Shown: positions 1-10,281 of the stretch, piece after piece
Layout: each line of letters opens with the position of its first letter
Position numbering within the stretch: position 1 is the stretch's first letter
Assembly (NCBI GenBank): GCA_019096065.1
Contig: JAGUCH010000007.1
Span: forward strand, 3,060,501 to 3,124,500
From: Paracyclopina nana
Taxonomy: Eukaryota > Arthropoda > Copepoda > Cyclopoida > Cyclopettidae
Reading direction: 5' to 3'
Length of the DNA: 64,000 nucleotides
The notes under the pieces: model-generated
Told to the model about the DNA's origin: nothing
The model's database searches: none
Seen by the model: only the letters and a program-made list of their open reading frames with translations
Made by a program: the position numbers and the translations under genes

Positions 1-73
1 AGACAAAATAAGGAAGACACATAATTTGCCAAAAATGTGAAAGTGAGATTTCATAAATTTCGCAGCTACTCAC

Positions 74-167
74 GTTTGTTGTAGGAGATCCTCGACCTCG
101 TTGAGTTCGAATCGAGGTCAAACTTGATCTTGGCATCATGGTCGAACGACCCAAAACTGCCAAAAGT
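74..167 (-). other. Possible internal exon of a gene running off the left edge
   Basis: On the minus strand this stretch is open in one frame and reads TFGSFGSFDHDAKIKFDLD and on to ISYNK. It is bounded by a possible acceptor (GCTGACAG) and a good donor (GTGAGT just below position 74). An in-frame TGA lies directly upstream, so it must begin at a splice acceptor or be non-coding. The family is not recognisable from about 31 residues. The rest of 1-426 shows no other supportable coding sequence and probably includes the promoter and 5' UTR of the plus-strand gene starting at 427. Confidence 0.3.
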
Positions 168-426
168 CTGTCAGCATCAACTTCGCACTGTTGGCCCCCC
201 ACAGATTCAGTATCACAAAATAAGGTGGGAGAAATTTTTCAAAGTTTGTTTTGATTTTTGAATGGACCGCGACGATTTGGCGGAAAATCGCGCAACCTAA
301 CTTAATTTCGAATAAATCATATTAAGTGGCTTATTCGATTATTTTTTGTCGTCTAATGACTCGGGCACTCCTCGCTCCGCCCAACCGAGTTGAGTAAGTA
401 AACAAAGAGAAAAACGCTGACTCACC

Positions 427-2325
427 ATGTACGGAAATAATCGAGGAGCCATCAAAGTTCCAATGCTGAAATTGATTCCCGGGAACAAATATGACCATTA
501 TGTCCGACAAATTGAGCATCTAATCCGAGTGGACAAAATGAGGATGCCTGAAATTCTCGATGATTTTCCGCCCATTTTGAGCTCTGAGGGTGAGAAGTTT
601 GTTCGTCAGCACATTCCCAATTTTCCGCAGATTTTCAGCATGGCTGACACCAATTTCAAGTTTCTTGAACATGCTGTTGATATTGACGTCATCACGAATT
701 TGATCCAGGAGTTGAGAGTGAAAGAAACTGCAGCCAAAGACAGCATCAATCCTGGCTTGGACATAAGGGCAAGATTAGCTAATCTTGATGAAGAAATTGA
801 AAGTTTGTGGCCGGCTCCTAAGACTGATGCCAACGAAGAAGAGCCTCTTCCAGATCTGGATGAAATTGATATGATGGCTCAAGCCGAAATGGCTGAAGAA
901 ATGATTTTCTTGCCTCCTTACCTTGAGGTTGACTTATTCAATGACAACAAGGCTCATAGGTTGCTGAGACAATGGTCCGATCCGGAACAGCTCAAAATTG
1001 ACCTCATGAATATGATGGGTGATCAAGCCAAGTCTTTGGAATCATTGCTCAATGAAGACTTTCAAGTTGCAAATCGCTACAGAAAAACACTACGCAAACG
1101 CACTAACGTTGATGCTTCCCTGAAAGAATTGTTGGCCGATGTACAGCTCAAATCGTATGTTGACCTAAGCATCACAGATGAGCAATATTGCCGTGAAATA
1201 ATTGATTGCGTTGTTGAAGATGCTATGGAACTTGCTCAGCCACAAGACATTTTATGTCTGAGTGAAGACATGTCATTAGATGAGGAAATTGATGCTTTGG
1301 TTGATGAAGTTTTGCAAGAAAACATTGACCATGAAGTTGATCTAATTGGTAAGGTCTTGCTTGATGAAAACAAACAGACAGCAGAATGTGCTCAATTAGA
1401 TGATAAAGAAAAAGAAATGTCTATGAAGCCTTTTGATGATGGCCAAGATGAACTTTTTGCCAATATTGGTATTGACAAAAATATTGACAATATGACTCTG
1501 AATTATGGTGATGAAGGATTGCCTGAATTATTGATTGCAACTAATCAAAAAGTGACTAAAAGTAACTTGATTGAAGATACCAAGTACCAAATCGTTCACA
1601 ATAACCCCAAACCTCTTGCGAATCCCTTTGAAAATATTTCGGAAACTAAGGTGACAGCCACTGGTCATCTTGGCTGCGTAGCTCCTAGAAATGATGGCGA
1701 CCAAGAAGTGTCCAAGTACTTTGCTAAGCCCAAGCCCAATTTAGGTGCATGTGTCCCTTATGGTTATTACGAATCATCAAAGGTTGGGCTTGACTACATT
1801 CCTGAATGTACCCACAAAGTGACTGTGGTCGAAGAAGTGCCCAAGAAGCCTGTCAACGTCACCGCAAACAAGTTAAAAAATATGGCCAAAAAGCCAAAGA
1901 TCATGATACCCTTTATGGACTTGTGGCCTCTTCCAGCTAGTCAGAAAAGAAGCACTCTATCAGCCTCCAATCTTAAAGTGGTCAACTGCTCAACTCCAGT
2001 GACAAAATCAATGAATGAGTCTCGCTCAAGCATTAACAGCTCATTTCACTTTGATTTGTTTCCAAAGTCAACTGCACCCAAACAGTCACCCTTTTTCCTT
2101 GGTGACCAGGGCGCATTTTGCCTTCCTCCTTCAGTGAGCTTCCAGTCCTTGAGGTCATTGCAGAGTCCCTTGAACTTGACGCTCGATAATGTGGATCCAC
2201 CAATGACAAGTACTCCTCTGAGGCCAGCACCAAGTGACTGCAGTTTACCGATGCAGGATACTTCAAAAGTGGTCATCAAGAAGGTAAAGAAAAAGCCAAC
2301 TTTTCCAAGCACATTTTTGTGGTAA
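427..2325 (+). CDS. Acidic orphan protein, 632 residues, single exon
   Basis: One uninterrupted frame from ATG to TAA. The protein is rich in Asp and Glu through the first two thirds (repeated stretches such as DDIDAL-like and EEEPLPDLDEID). It becomes basic and Ser/Pro-rich toward the C-terminus, which ends in KKVKKKPTFPSTFLW. No signal peptide, membrane segment or known domain is visible. The absence of introns is unusual beside neighbours with many short introns. Its stop lies 66 bp from the stop of the convergent receptor kinase gene, so the two 3' UTRs very likely overlap. I do not recognise the family; the composition would suit a nuclear or scaffold protein, but that is a guess. Confidence 0.8.
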   Translation: MYGNNRGAIKVPMLKLIPGNKYDHYVRQIEHLIRVDKMRMPEILDDFPPILSSEGEKFVRQHIPNFPQIFSMADTNFKFLEHAVDIDVITNLIQELRVKETAAKDSINPGLDIRARLANLDEEIESLWPAPKTDANEEEPLPDLDEIDMMAQAEMAEEMIFLPPYLEVDLFNDNKAHRLLRQWSDPEQLKIDLMNMMGDQAKSLESLLNEDFQVANRYRKTLRKRTNVDASLKELLADVQLKSYVDLSITDEQYCREIIDCVVEDAMELAQPQDILCLSEDMSLDEEIDALVDEVLQENIDHEVDLIGKVLLDENKQTAECAQLDDKEKEMSMKPFDDGQDELFANIGIDKNIDNMTLNYGDEGLPELLIATNQKVTKSNLIEDTKYQIVHNNPKPLANPFENISETKVTATGHLGCVAPRNDGDQEVSKYFAKPKPNLGACVPYGYYESSKVGLDYIPECTHKVTVVEEVPKKPVNVTANKLKNMAKKPKIMIPFMDLWPLPASQKRSTLSASNLKVVNCSTPVTKSMNESRSSINSSFHFDLFPKSTAPKQSPFFLGDQGAFCLPPSVSFQSLRSLQSPLNLTLDNVDPPMTSTPLRPAPSDCSLPMQDTSKVVIKKVKKKPTFPSTFLW

Positions 2326-2391
2326 TTTCTCCAAATTATTATGGTAACATGTTCATAAAGAGTAATCTGACATCTCAAGTTAAATAGGTGT

Positions 2392-5300
2392 TCAAACTCG
2401 TTCCCCACTGAGGCTGATTGCTTCATTGTAGTAGTCATTTTCTGGGAACAAGTTCAAATCTATGTAGTCCATCTCCTTGACGAGCAGACTTTCAAAGTCT
2501 TTGACAAGGTCACTGAAGAGTGGTCTGTCTTCTGGGGATTTCTCCCAGCACTTGACCATGATATTATAAAGTTCTCTTTTGCAATGCTCTGGCTTTTCTA
2601 GCCGGAATCCATCTCTCACGTTTTTCATCACTTCACTTGGATGCAATCCAGGATAGGGAATTGATCCTTGGAAAACGTTTTGATTTTTTAAAAGACGAAT
2701 TATATTTTTTATATACTGTAATACGATTTCCTCGTGTTATAATTCAGTTTACCGATCCGACTCAGCTCTTTTATATCACAGTTCTTTCTAAGCAATTTGG
2801 GGGATATTAAATACTTAACAGCCCTTGAATCAAATTTGAGGGATTTTAAGTAATTTAATGCCCCTCATATTCCAAGGAACTAATCCAAATTCCAAAGAAG
2901 TTAGAAAAAGAGAGGATCATCCAAGATTCGAACCTCAGAAAGTTGGATCAACATTCCAATACTCTTACCACTGAGCTATGGAAACATCATGAAAATTGCA
3001 TGCTATGAACAGGACTTTACCATGACTTATGCCAGATAAAGAAATAAAAAAAGTTAAGGTATGACTGGGGTTTGAACCCTAGACTACTGAGTTAAGAGCC
3101 CAGCACTCTAACCATTGTGCCATAGGAGCACAACTGCAAAAATGAATCTTAAAAGTCTATTTTATTGCTCCCAAACCACAGGATGCTAGCGCATGAGAGC
3201 CAGTGAAGCAACTAAAAACCGAGCAGCATTTTCAAGGGCACGGGCCAGCCCGGTAACTTCATTAAAACACTCAAAAATCGTATTACAGAATATAAAATTG
3301 TATATTCCGAGCTGGGGCACGTAAAGTAGGGTCATTAAATAGCTGACCTCGAATTTTAAAATGGAAAAACACTCGTACAATTACAGCCCTCGCAGGCTCG
3401 GGCTAGTAAAGCTGTACTCGAGTTTTCCCATTTTAAAATCCTCGCTCAGCTATTTAATGACCCTACTTTACGTGCCCCAGCTCGAAATAAATAACTAGAA
3501 ATGTTTCCTTTTTTTACCTAATGTTACCACTTCCCACATGAGGACTCCAAAGGACCAAACATCGGATTTGGTGCTGTATACATTGTCATACAAGCTCTCA
3601 GGTGCCATCCATCTATGCAGCAAAGAAGATTAAATCAATTGTACTTATCTACTTGAAATGCAGCCTTACCTGATTGGCAGTTTTCCCTCTGATTTCCTCT
3701 CATAAATGTTGTTAGCCATGACATCTCTGGCGAATCCAAAGTCGGCCACTTTGCAGCACTGATTAGCATAATTGGTTCAATTAATTTCAAGTGATTTATA
3801 GAAACGCATAGAAAATTGATTGTACCTGATCTGAAGCATCTATAAGGACATTTCTAGCTGCCAAGTCCCTGTGGATGAGCTTTTTTGAGGATATGTAGTC
3901 CATGCCCTTGGCAATCTATGGGATACCAAAGTGAAGAAAACTGGCCAATTCAGAGATATTACTAGTTGTTTTACCTGATAAGCAAAAGAAGTCAAATCTC
4001 TTGAGCTCAAAGTTTGACTTGCTCCATGCAAATTTTTGTAGTGATGTTCCGATCTGGATTTCCTCAGGAAATCCTGCAGGGTTCCTCCATTCACAAACTC
4101 AAGTATCACATAAATGGGATCTAAGGGGCATAAATTCAGATTAAATGCATTCCTTCACTTGTTCTTATTTCAGTTACCCTTTTCAGTGCAACATCCCAGC
4201 AGCCTCACTACATTTGGATGAGGATCCAACATCTTCATCATTGCCAGCTCATTTTGAAGGTCCTTTTTGTCCTTCTCTGTGGCTGTGGCTTTTAAAGTCT
4301 TGATTGCAATTTTTGTGGGGCCTTTGAAAAAATTAGCTTCAATGATGGGGGATTTTCTGACGCCTTTTTAGAGTTACCTTCCATTCCTGGAATGTTGTCA
4401 GCCTCTCCTTTCCAAACTTGGCCAAAACAGCCTTCTCCCAGCATGCTGAAAACTCTTAATTGATTCCTGGGTATTTCCCACTTTTTCATATCACTGGCCT
4501 AAAGTTGGTAAAAATGTCTGGTAACCCTGATTTCATCAACAAAGGCAAGCAACCTTACCCAGTCTGAGAGTCCGCCAATGTCATACACATTTCCTGTAGT
4601 TTGTGAGCCTCCAGTTGTGGAGATTTTGATTTGAAGCTCGTGTGAGAACTCCCCATTGGCATCCTCAACTTTGGCTCCATCTTTGTCACCGTGGGCTGAA
4701 TCAAAGCAATTGCAGCATTTCTTCCTGGCCTTGTAAATTTTGTGCCTCATTAAGAAAATGCCCACACCCAATGCAGGGCATATCACAAAAATGGGAACCA
4801 GTGTCCACACATATTTTTGAGAGCTGAAAAGAAGTCATTTTGGAAATTGCCTCCAAAGGAAATTGTGTGAGGATACTCACTTGGAAGCAGCAATTTCTTC
4901 AGGTGTCATGGTGACATTTTCAATGATTGATTCTTCAGTTGCATCTTCTTCTGGGATAGAAGTTACATTTTCTTTGGTTTGTGCAATGACTACAGCAGGG
5001 GATGAGGCAGTTGTCTCCCTTGGGTTCAAAATGGGAGGTGAGGGAATATTTGGGAGTGGTTGACTAAAGCTAAAGCCATCATGGATGCCTTCTTCAATCA
5101 CAATAAAAACCTCAGTTCTGGTTGTGATTTTTGACACCCCATCCATGCCAGTGATGGACAAAGTTAGTTGATCTCCAGCCTTATGAAAAAAAATTTAGCC
5201 ATGATTTATGAAAAACTTTAAATGTATTTTGATTACCTTGAACTCTGAGGTCAGAGGAGTGGAGAGTCTCACAATGCCCTCATTATTTTTAACTTGAATT

Positions 5301-5727
5301 GAAAAGAACTTGGAAGCATCATGAAATGACAATCCCTGTAAGTGAAAAGCTTCAAAACACTATTTTTAACTTGAATGTGTATATACCTGTAAAGCAGCTC
5401 TGCTGGTTTCAATTTGGAACACAACTTGGTCCTCATCAGAGTCAGTCACTTTGACTCTGGCAATCACTGATCCCACCTGAAAAATGATGTGATTAAAATG
5501 CTAATATACCAGCTACTTTTAGCTCATGATTACAGGAGTGTCCACAGGAATTTGCCACCTTCTTGGCACCACCACCAGCACAGGAGGCGAATTGATCTGG
5601 CAGAGACCTTTAAATGAAAAAGTTTCCAATTTAAACCTGAATTATTGACTTAAAAGTCTCCAAGTGTCAGCTTACATGTGGAGAGGGACAAAAGTGCCAA
5701 GATTACTGTCCTGGATTTGCAGGACAT
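2392..5727 (-). CDS. Cad96Ca: Cad96Ca-like receptor tyrosine kinase with one cadherin-type ectodomain
   Basis: A gene of about a dozen short exons. It starts at ATG 5727 with a signal peptide ([17 protein letters not shown]). A single cadherin-like repeat follows ([16 protein letters not shown]), then a Thr/Glu-rich stalk, a transmembrane helix ([19 protein letters not shown]) and a basic juxtamembrane region. A complete tyrosine kinase comes next: glycine loop GEGCFG, IAIKTLK lysine, HRDLAARN catalytic loop, DFG, WMAPES activation-segment end, [12 protein letters not shown] and the lower lobe to the stop. All catalytic motifs are present. Single-cadherin receptor kinases of this kind are Cad96Ca/Stitcher in insects, which act at the epidermal plasma membrane in wound healing and growth; the function here is by homology. 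The last intron (2676-3517) is about 840 bp and carries two tRNA-like sequences and a foldback element, while the others are near 60 bp. Confidence 0.85.
2914..2985 (-). tRNA. tRNA-Asn(GTT)-like sequence, probably a pseudogene
   Basis: The minus strand has an A-box-like TAGCTCAGTGGTA, a perfect 5-bp anticodon stem TTGGA/TCCAA around a 7-base loop with T33 and anticodon GTT, and a B box GGTTCGAATC. The D stem pairs with one G-T. The T stem has one mismatch and the acceptor stem (GTTTCCA against ATGATCC) pairs poorly. It is therefore either a decayed tRNA or a tRNA-derived SINE head. It lies in the last intron of the receptor kinase gene on the same strand. Confidence 0.45.
3058..3129 (-). tRNA. 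tRNA-Lys(CTT)-like sequence, probably a pseudogene
   Basis: The minus strand shows a D arm with stem GCAC/GTGC, an anticodon stem CTGGG/CTCAG around loop CTCTTAA (anticodon CTT), and a B box GGGTTCAAACCC. The acceptor stem is mostly unpaired, so a functional tRNA is unlikely. It lies 72 bp from the Asn-like sequence in the same intron and orientation. This could be a tRNA-derived repeat pair. Confidence 0.45.
3303..3488. repeat. Foldback element, about 186 bp, inside the kinase intron
   Basis: The arms are near-perfect inverted copies. The left arm contains GAGCTGGGGCACGTAAAGTA and the right arm contains TACTTTACGTGCCCCAGCTC. Pairing runs for about 75 bp per arm with a 30-bp centre that itself has a small inverted repeat (CCCTCGCAGGCTCGGG). 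No coding capacity. It is consistent with a palindromic MITE; I could not define a target duplication. Confidence 0.8.
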
Positions 5728-7507
5728 GATTGTTGAGGGCTCTAATTACATAATTATTATGTGATGTTCTTCAGTAGATGGATCTTCAGTTCTTCACTTA
5801 GCAGCTGGTGCCAGCAGCAACCATTTACTTTCCCAAACCTGCGCTCGCTCTGGCTCACAGTGGCAGGCTCACATACTCACACACACACAGGTGGAACAGT
5901 GGCGCCACCTAGCGGACATCTTTCCAATCACTCTGTACATTATACTCAATAAAAGTAGAGCAGTTACATGAACAAGTTGTATGAACCAAGCATGACTTGA
6001 CACACTACTTCTACTTCTTCTGGTGGGAAAATCCCACTTAATTCTCACTTTTTGCTCGTTAATTAGCGAAATTTTCTTAGTCTGTTACCTTACTGTGTTG
6101 TTATATGCAGGCTTCATTCTGAGAATGTAACCTTGAAATCCCGGATATTTCATGATTCATTGCAAACTTTGGTGCTTGATGGGGCTATAAAAATAAGCTC
6201 CAAAATTGCTCCCTCAATGTACTTGCGATAATTGATAAGTACTTTGTGCTAAATTGCCTTCCTTATATATGATCTTGTGGATGTAAATCGATAATTTCCT
6301 TCATTTTTCACAGCTCTTTCAGGTTACAGTACAGAGCTAGGTTAGTTTTTGTTTAAGTGGTTGTAGCCATAGCAAATGCTGTTATGTTAATTGTCTTTTA
6401 TCGTTTCTCCTACATTGTTTTGCTATCAGAAAATGAAACTTGCTCTATAACGGAGCTTTTAGTGCTTTTTTATGCTTCACTTCCTAATAGAATATTTGTA
6501 TCCGTATTTGTATTATATTTGTAAAATGATCAGCATGTCTCATTATCCTTAATTGATTTCAGCTCTATTTAAACTTGAATATGTTTTGAAAATCTAAAAT
6601 GCAGCCACCAATAACAACTATCGCCAACTTAAACTTGAAGTTGCTATTTTGGTGGCTTTCTTATTATTTATTCAATTTGTTTAAATAACAGCTAGCATAG
6701 GACACATGTTTGAGCACAAGTTGGTTGGTTTTGTAGAATTCAAAGGAAATGAACGACTTTCATTAAAAATAGTTGCAAATATGAACTCTCCAACCAAAAT
6801 ATTTTGCTTGGAGAGATTATGCTTCAGTGCTCCAGGATTAGATCAACTATGTGAAAAGCAAGTTGTGATTACTTACGTTAATGTTTGCCACAATGATGTA
6901 CGTACACGTTTTAATGGGAAATGTAAAAACAAGTTGAAAGGATAAATTGCGGACCAAATATTTCGGCCAAAATATTTCGGCATTAGTGAGACTAAGTGAG
7001 TTCGGACATTTTATAACTGAGCATAATTGGTCGGACATATGTAGTACAAGTGAACTTTTCGGATATGGAAATACTCAACTTTTCCGAGATTTTTCAGCTA
7101 GATTTTCGGAATAAAAATGTTTCCCCCAATTTTCACTGTTTCAAAGACTGTTTCAATCTTATGCTTCTCATCATTTGCCTCTTTGCTTTGTTTCAATGTT
7201 TGATTCTTCCCCATTTACCACAATGGAAATTTGCCTTTTTTATTATTTGCCTTCTTGTACTTTGGCTTGTTTTCTTAAACATTTTCCTTGATGAGCGATG
7301 GACCACTCAAAGCTTGGCTTTTGATTAAGGATGTGCGTGGAGCGTTGTACATTTCCCTATAACCCAATCAATTCACTAACGAGCTGTACCAGGTATAAGG
7401 TTAAAAAACAATTGCTCGCAACAAGAGAGAAAAGTTTATAGCTGGCCTTTTTTCATGAAATACTTGAAGAGGAGTGCCTCTAGTACGAGGTAAAGCTTGC
7501 GAGCGCC
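5728..7507. other. Intergenic region without a supportable gene
   Basis: AT-rich sequence between the divergently transcribed kinase and 7TM genes. It contains a short CA run near 5877-5890. Near 6953-7090 there is a cluster of TTTCGG words, including two adjacent near-copies of CCAAATATTTCGG, which looks like a degenerate repeat. Short frames at 6706-6945 and 7050-7328 have no recognisable protein features beyond hydrophobicity in the second, and I do not call them genes. Confidence 0.5.
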
Positions 7508-8817
7508 ATGACTCGCTTGGTGTTGAACAACCTGACCAATTTCAACGTTTATGCTCAAGGCAAGCCTGAGACTTGGGCTATGCTTGCAGCCTTCAGCTGC
7601 TGGATTATCCTGGCCTGTTGTGCAGTCTTGCTTGCAAGATTTGTGTACCTAGAATGGAGTGGCAGTTTGGGTCCTTACAGGACACTCATCAATCGATTGA
7701 CAGCCTTCAATAACACCTTGGTAAGCTCATAACGCACAACATTCAGTTCTCCTTTAAAGAAGCTGTAATTAGAGGCTTAAGAAAAGCTGAAAGTCGAGCA
7801 ATTTACACAAGAGTACTTGCAAATGTGTGGAGAATTAAATTTGAAGCTGTTAAGCTCTTGTCTTAGTTTGTCTACCAACACTAATTAAACGGTTACACTT
7901 AAGGCTATTAAAATTGATGTTTTGGGGATTTTCTAGATTATCCTCTTTGTGGTTTTGGTCTATTCTCCTGAACTGGTGAGGACTCTGAAGGGCCCACTTC
8001 CACCCTGGCTTTGCCATTTCTCATACTTGGCCAGAATGAGCCTGGTGAACATGTTTTCGCTCACAACCATGTCAATCACAATTGCCAAGTTCGTGATTGT
8101 TCGAGTGTGGAAGAAGGTCCCAGTCATGGACGACAGACTGATTGCTTTTGTCATTGCTGCATGTGCATCCCTCTTGGGCGTTTTGACAGCCCTCACCAAG
8201 AGCTACTTGCCAGGAAGACCTGTCTTCCTGCAGGTAAGAATGAAATCAGCTACTTAATTAAGGCTTTTTTATTATTGCTGCATTTTTGCTTCAATTATTC
8301 TAGATCAATTGTGTTGGAGTGTATCATGAAATGTGGAGTGATTTGCCCAAAAAGTTCCAGCTGGAGAACATTTTCTTTGCTGTGCCGCTACTGGTGCACT
8401 TTGTGCTGGCACTCGCAGTAGCAAAGTACAAAAAGGAAATGCAATCCCTCGACAACCCACCGATGGCTGCCAACAATCCCAAGACCATGGAGAACTTCTT
8501 CATCAGCGGGGTGATTTTGCTCAGCTTCTTTGTTGCCAATGTGATGGTAGCAAAGTTGAACGCGTGAGTTAAACTTTCTTTTTTTTTTTACATAACTATT
8601 GACATTGAATGTTCCAACTTGCAGCATTGATCCTTCCCAATGGGAGGCTTATCCTGGGTACATCAATGTAATCGCCTACCAGCACATCCTCCCAACAGTG
8701 TCACTTGTTTCGCTGACTGCTCTGCAAGTGAAATCAATCAAGGATGGCTTTCTCATCAAGTTACTTAGGGTCAACGCGAAATGCTTTCCAATTCAGCAAG
8801 GAATGAACAACGCTTGA
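7508..8817 (+). CDS. Orphan seven-transmembrane protein (GPCR-like), 320 residues
   Basis: Four exons (7508-7720, 7937-8233, 8304-8563, 8625-8817) join in frame through clean GT-AG junctions. The protein has seven hydrophobic segments: AFSCWIILACCAVLLARFVYL; IILFVVLVYS; MFSLTTMSITIAKFVIV; LIAFVIAACASLLGVLTA; NIFFAVPLLVHFVLALAVA; NFFISGVILLSFFVANVMV; and a last one around HILPTVSLVSLTALQV. A short N-terminus carries an N-glycosylation-type site, and SGSLGPYRTLINRL follows TM1. I see no DRY or NPxxY motif, so it is not an ordinary rhodopsin-class receptor. It may be a lineage-specific serpentine receptor, but no ligand or function can be read from sequence. Confidence 0.75.
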
Positions 8818-10281
8818 AAAATTTCCTATGATAGCTTTCAAAATTTGTGAGAATACATGTAGGATTTAAAAATACGTTAAGTAATACAATAGTTCGTATG
8901 TTGTGGAAAGCGTGCGATACACTAAAACTAATGGGACAGCTAACTACCCAAAAGGCAATATGTACTCTGATAGCTACATTACTTTTGGCAAAGTAAAGCT
9001 AAGGTAAAAACATAGAGCGACTTTCAGTCATCAAAACCGAGCAATTGAGAATATTTTGATCGAATATCTCATGAAGGAAACCTGTCGCAGATATGGTATC
9101 ATGAATACAGTTAAGGTACATTTCGGAGTTGTGAATATGCTAAATGAGAGTGCTGGTAATGGCTGTTTTCCTTTCCTGCGCACTATACATCCTGCTGTCA
9201 GTATAGTAGTACTAGGGCTCTAGAAATTCCTCCGCGACTTCGTTTTACTACGTTATAGGGTAACATACAGAGGCAACAGCTGACCCCATTTGGAACAGTT
9301 CATGGGGGATTTTTACTAAGTAAAGTGTTCCAAATGAGTACAGCTGATTTTCTCTATGTATGGGTTACCCTATAACGTAGTGCTACGAAGTCGCGGAGGA
9401 ATTTCTAGAACCCTAAGTAGTACTCCATTTGTGGGCATCTTGTGAATTTTGTGGTTGACGAGGTGAAATAACTTGTGTGGGCCGGGCGCTGATTTTTGAA
9501 ATATAAAACCTGAAAATGAAAGCTGTATTAAAGTGAAAAAAACCTCGCTTGTTGGAAAATAGGATTTAGTATATTTTTCCGTTTTCTTAGTGTTTATGAC
9601 TACTGTCAACTTTGGTCATTGATGAAATGGTAATAACTATAATATTGTCGTAGCGACCATTCGAAAATGAAATCTATGATCGAAGAAAAAATGCTGATTT
9701 TTCGTGGTTAAATTTCAAAAAAGTGTACCTTTCATTTTAATCATCCTGAGATGGAAGCAAACCAATTTTGTCCATTCCCATTTCCTCTCATCTCCAATTG
9801 CGTTAGTGATTTCAGCTTAAATCATTACCAAAGAAGAATTTGATAACTTCTTCAGTTGCTTTTATTTTTATAACTGAAAAATATAGTGCAATCTTCTGAA
9901 CAGTCTCATTTATATGTTTGATGCCACTTTGAGCCAGATTTTATGGCTGTATTCATTCTGTTTACACAACAATAATGGCAAACTCACTGGTCCTCATGAA
10001 GGAGAGGAATTTTTTTCCGGCACTTTGGGGTCCCAATTTTGAAACATTCATAAGCAGGCAAATGATGAGACTGTTTATTATAAAAAGCTTGAAAGCTCGT
10101 CCCTGAAAATGCGCTGTTTGGAAGCATAGCTACATTACACATGACCAATTTGCCAATATTTGCCAGTTTTGCTCCACTCGATTAATCCAAGTCAGTGAAG
10201 CCTTGGACACCTAGCTAGTGAGAGTTGTTATGAAGTGTTGCTTCTAGCTGCTGCCATTTCATCCATATCAATTTGGAAAGT
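8818..10281. other. Intergenic region with one foldback element
   Basis: Between the 7TM gene and the 3' end of the DDX49-type gene. Apart from the inverted repeat at 9205-9424, no gene, RNA or further repeat could be supported. Part of 10200-10281 is expected to be the 3' UTR of the minus-strand helicase gene. Confidence 0.5.
9205..9424. repeat. Foldback element, about 220 bp
   Basis: The outer arms are inverted copies: AGTAGTACTAGGG...CTCTAGAAATTCCTCCGCGA on the left and TCGCGGAGGAATTTCTAGAA...CCCTAAGTAGTACT on the right. Pairing continues inward through ACGTTATAGGGTAACATA / TATGGGTTACCCTATAACGT. The centre also holds an imperfect pair around TTTGGAACA/TGTTCCAAA. No coding capacity; the structure is that of a palindromic MITE. 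Confidence 0.8.

Noticed and set aside
5870..5895. CA run as a microsatellite of interest
   Set aside because: Only about seven CA units and no other structure; common in animal genomes.
7050..7328. 92-residue hydrophobic ORF upstream of the 7TM gene
   Set aside because: The hydrophobicity comes from T-rich sequence. No start context or homologous motif; it overlaps a stretch of degenerate TTTCGG repeats.
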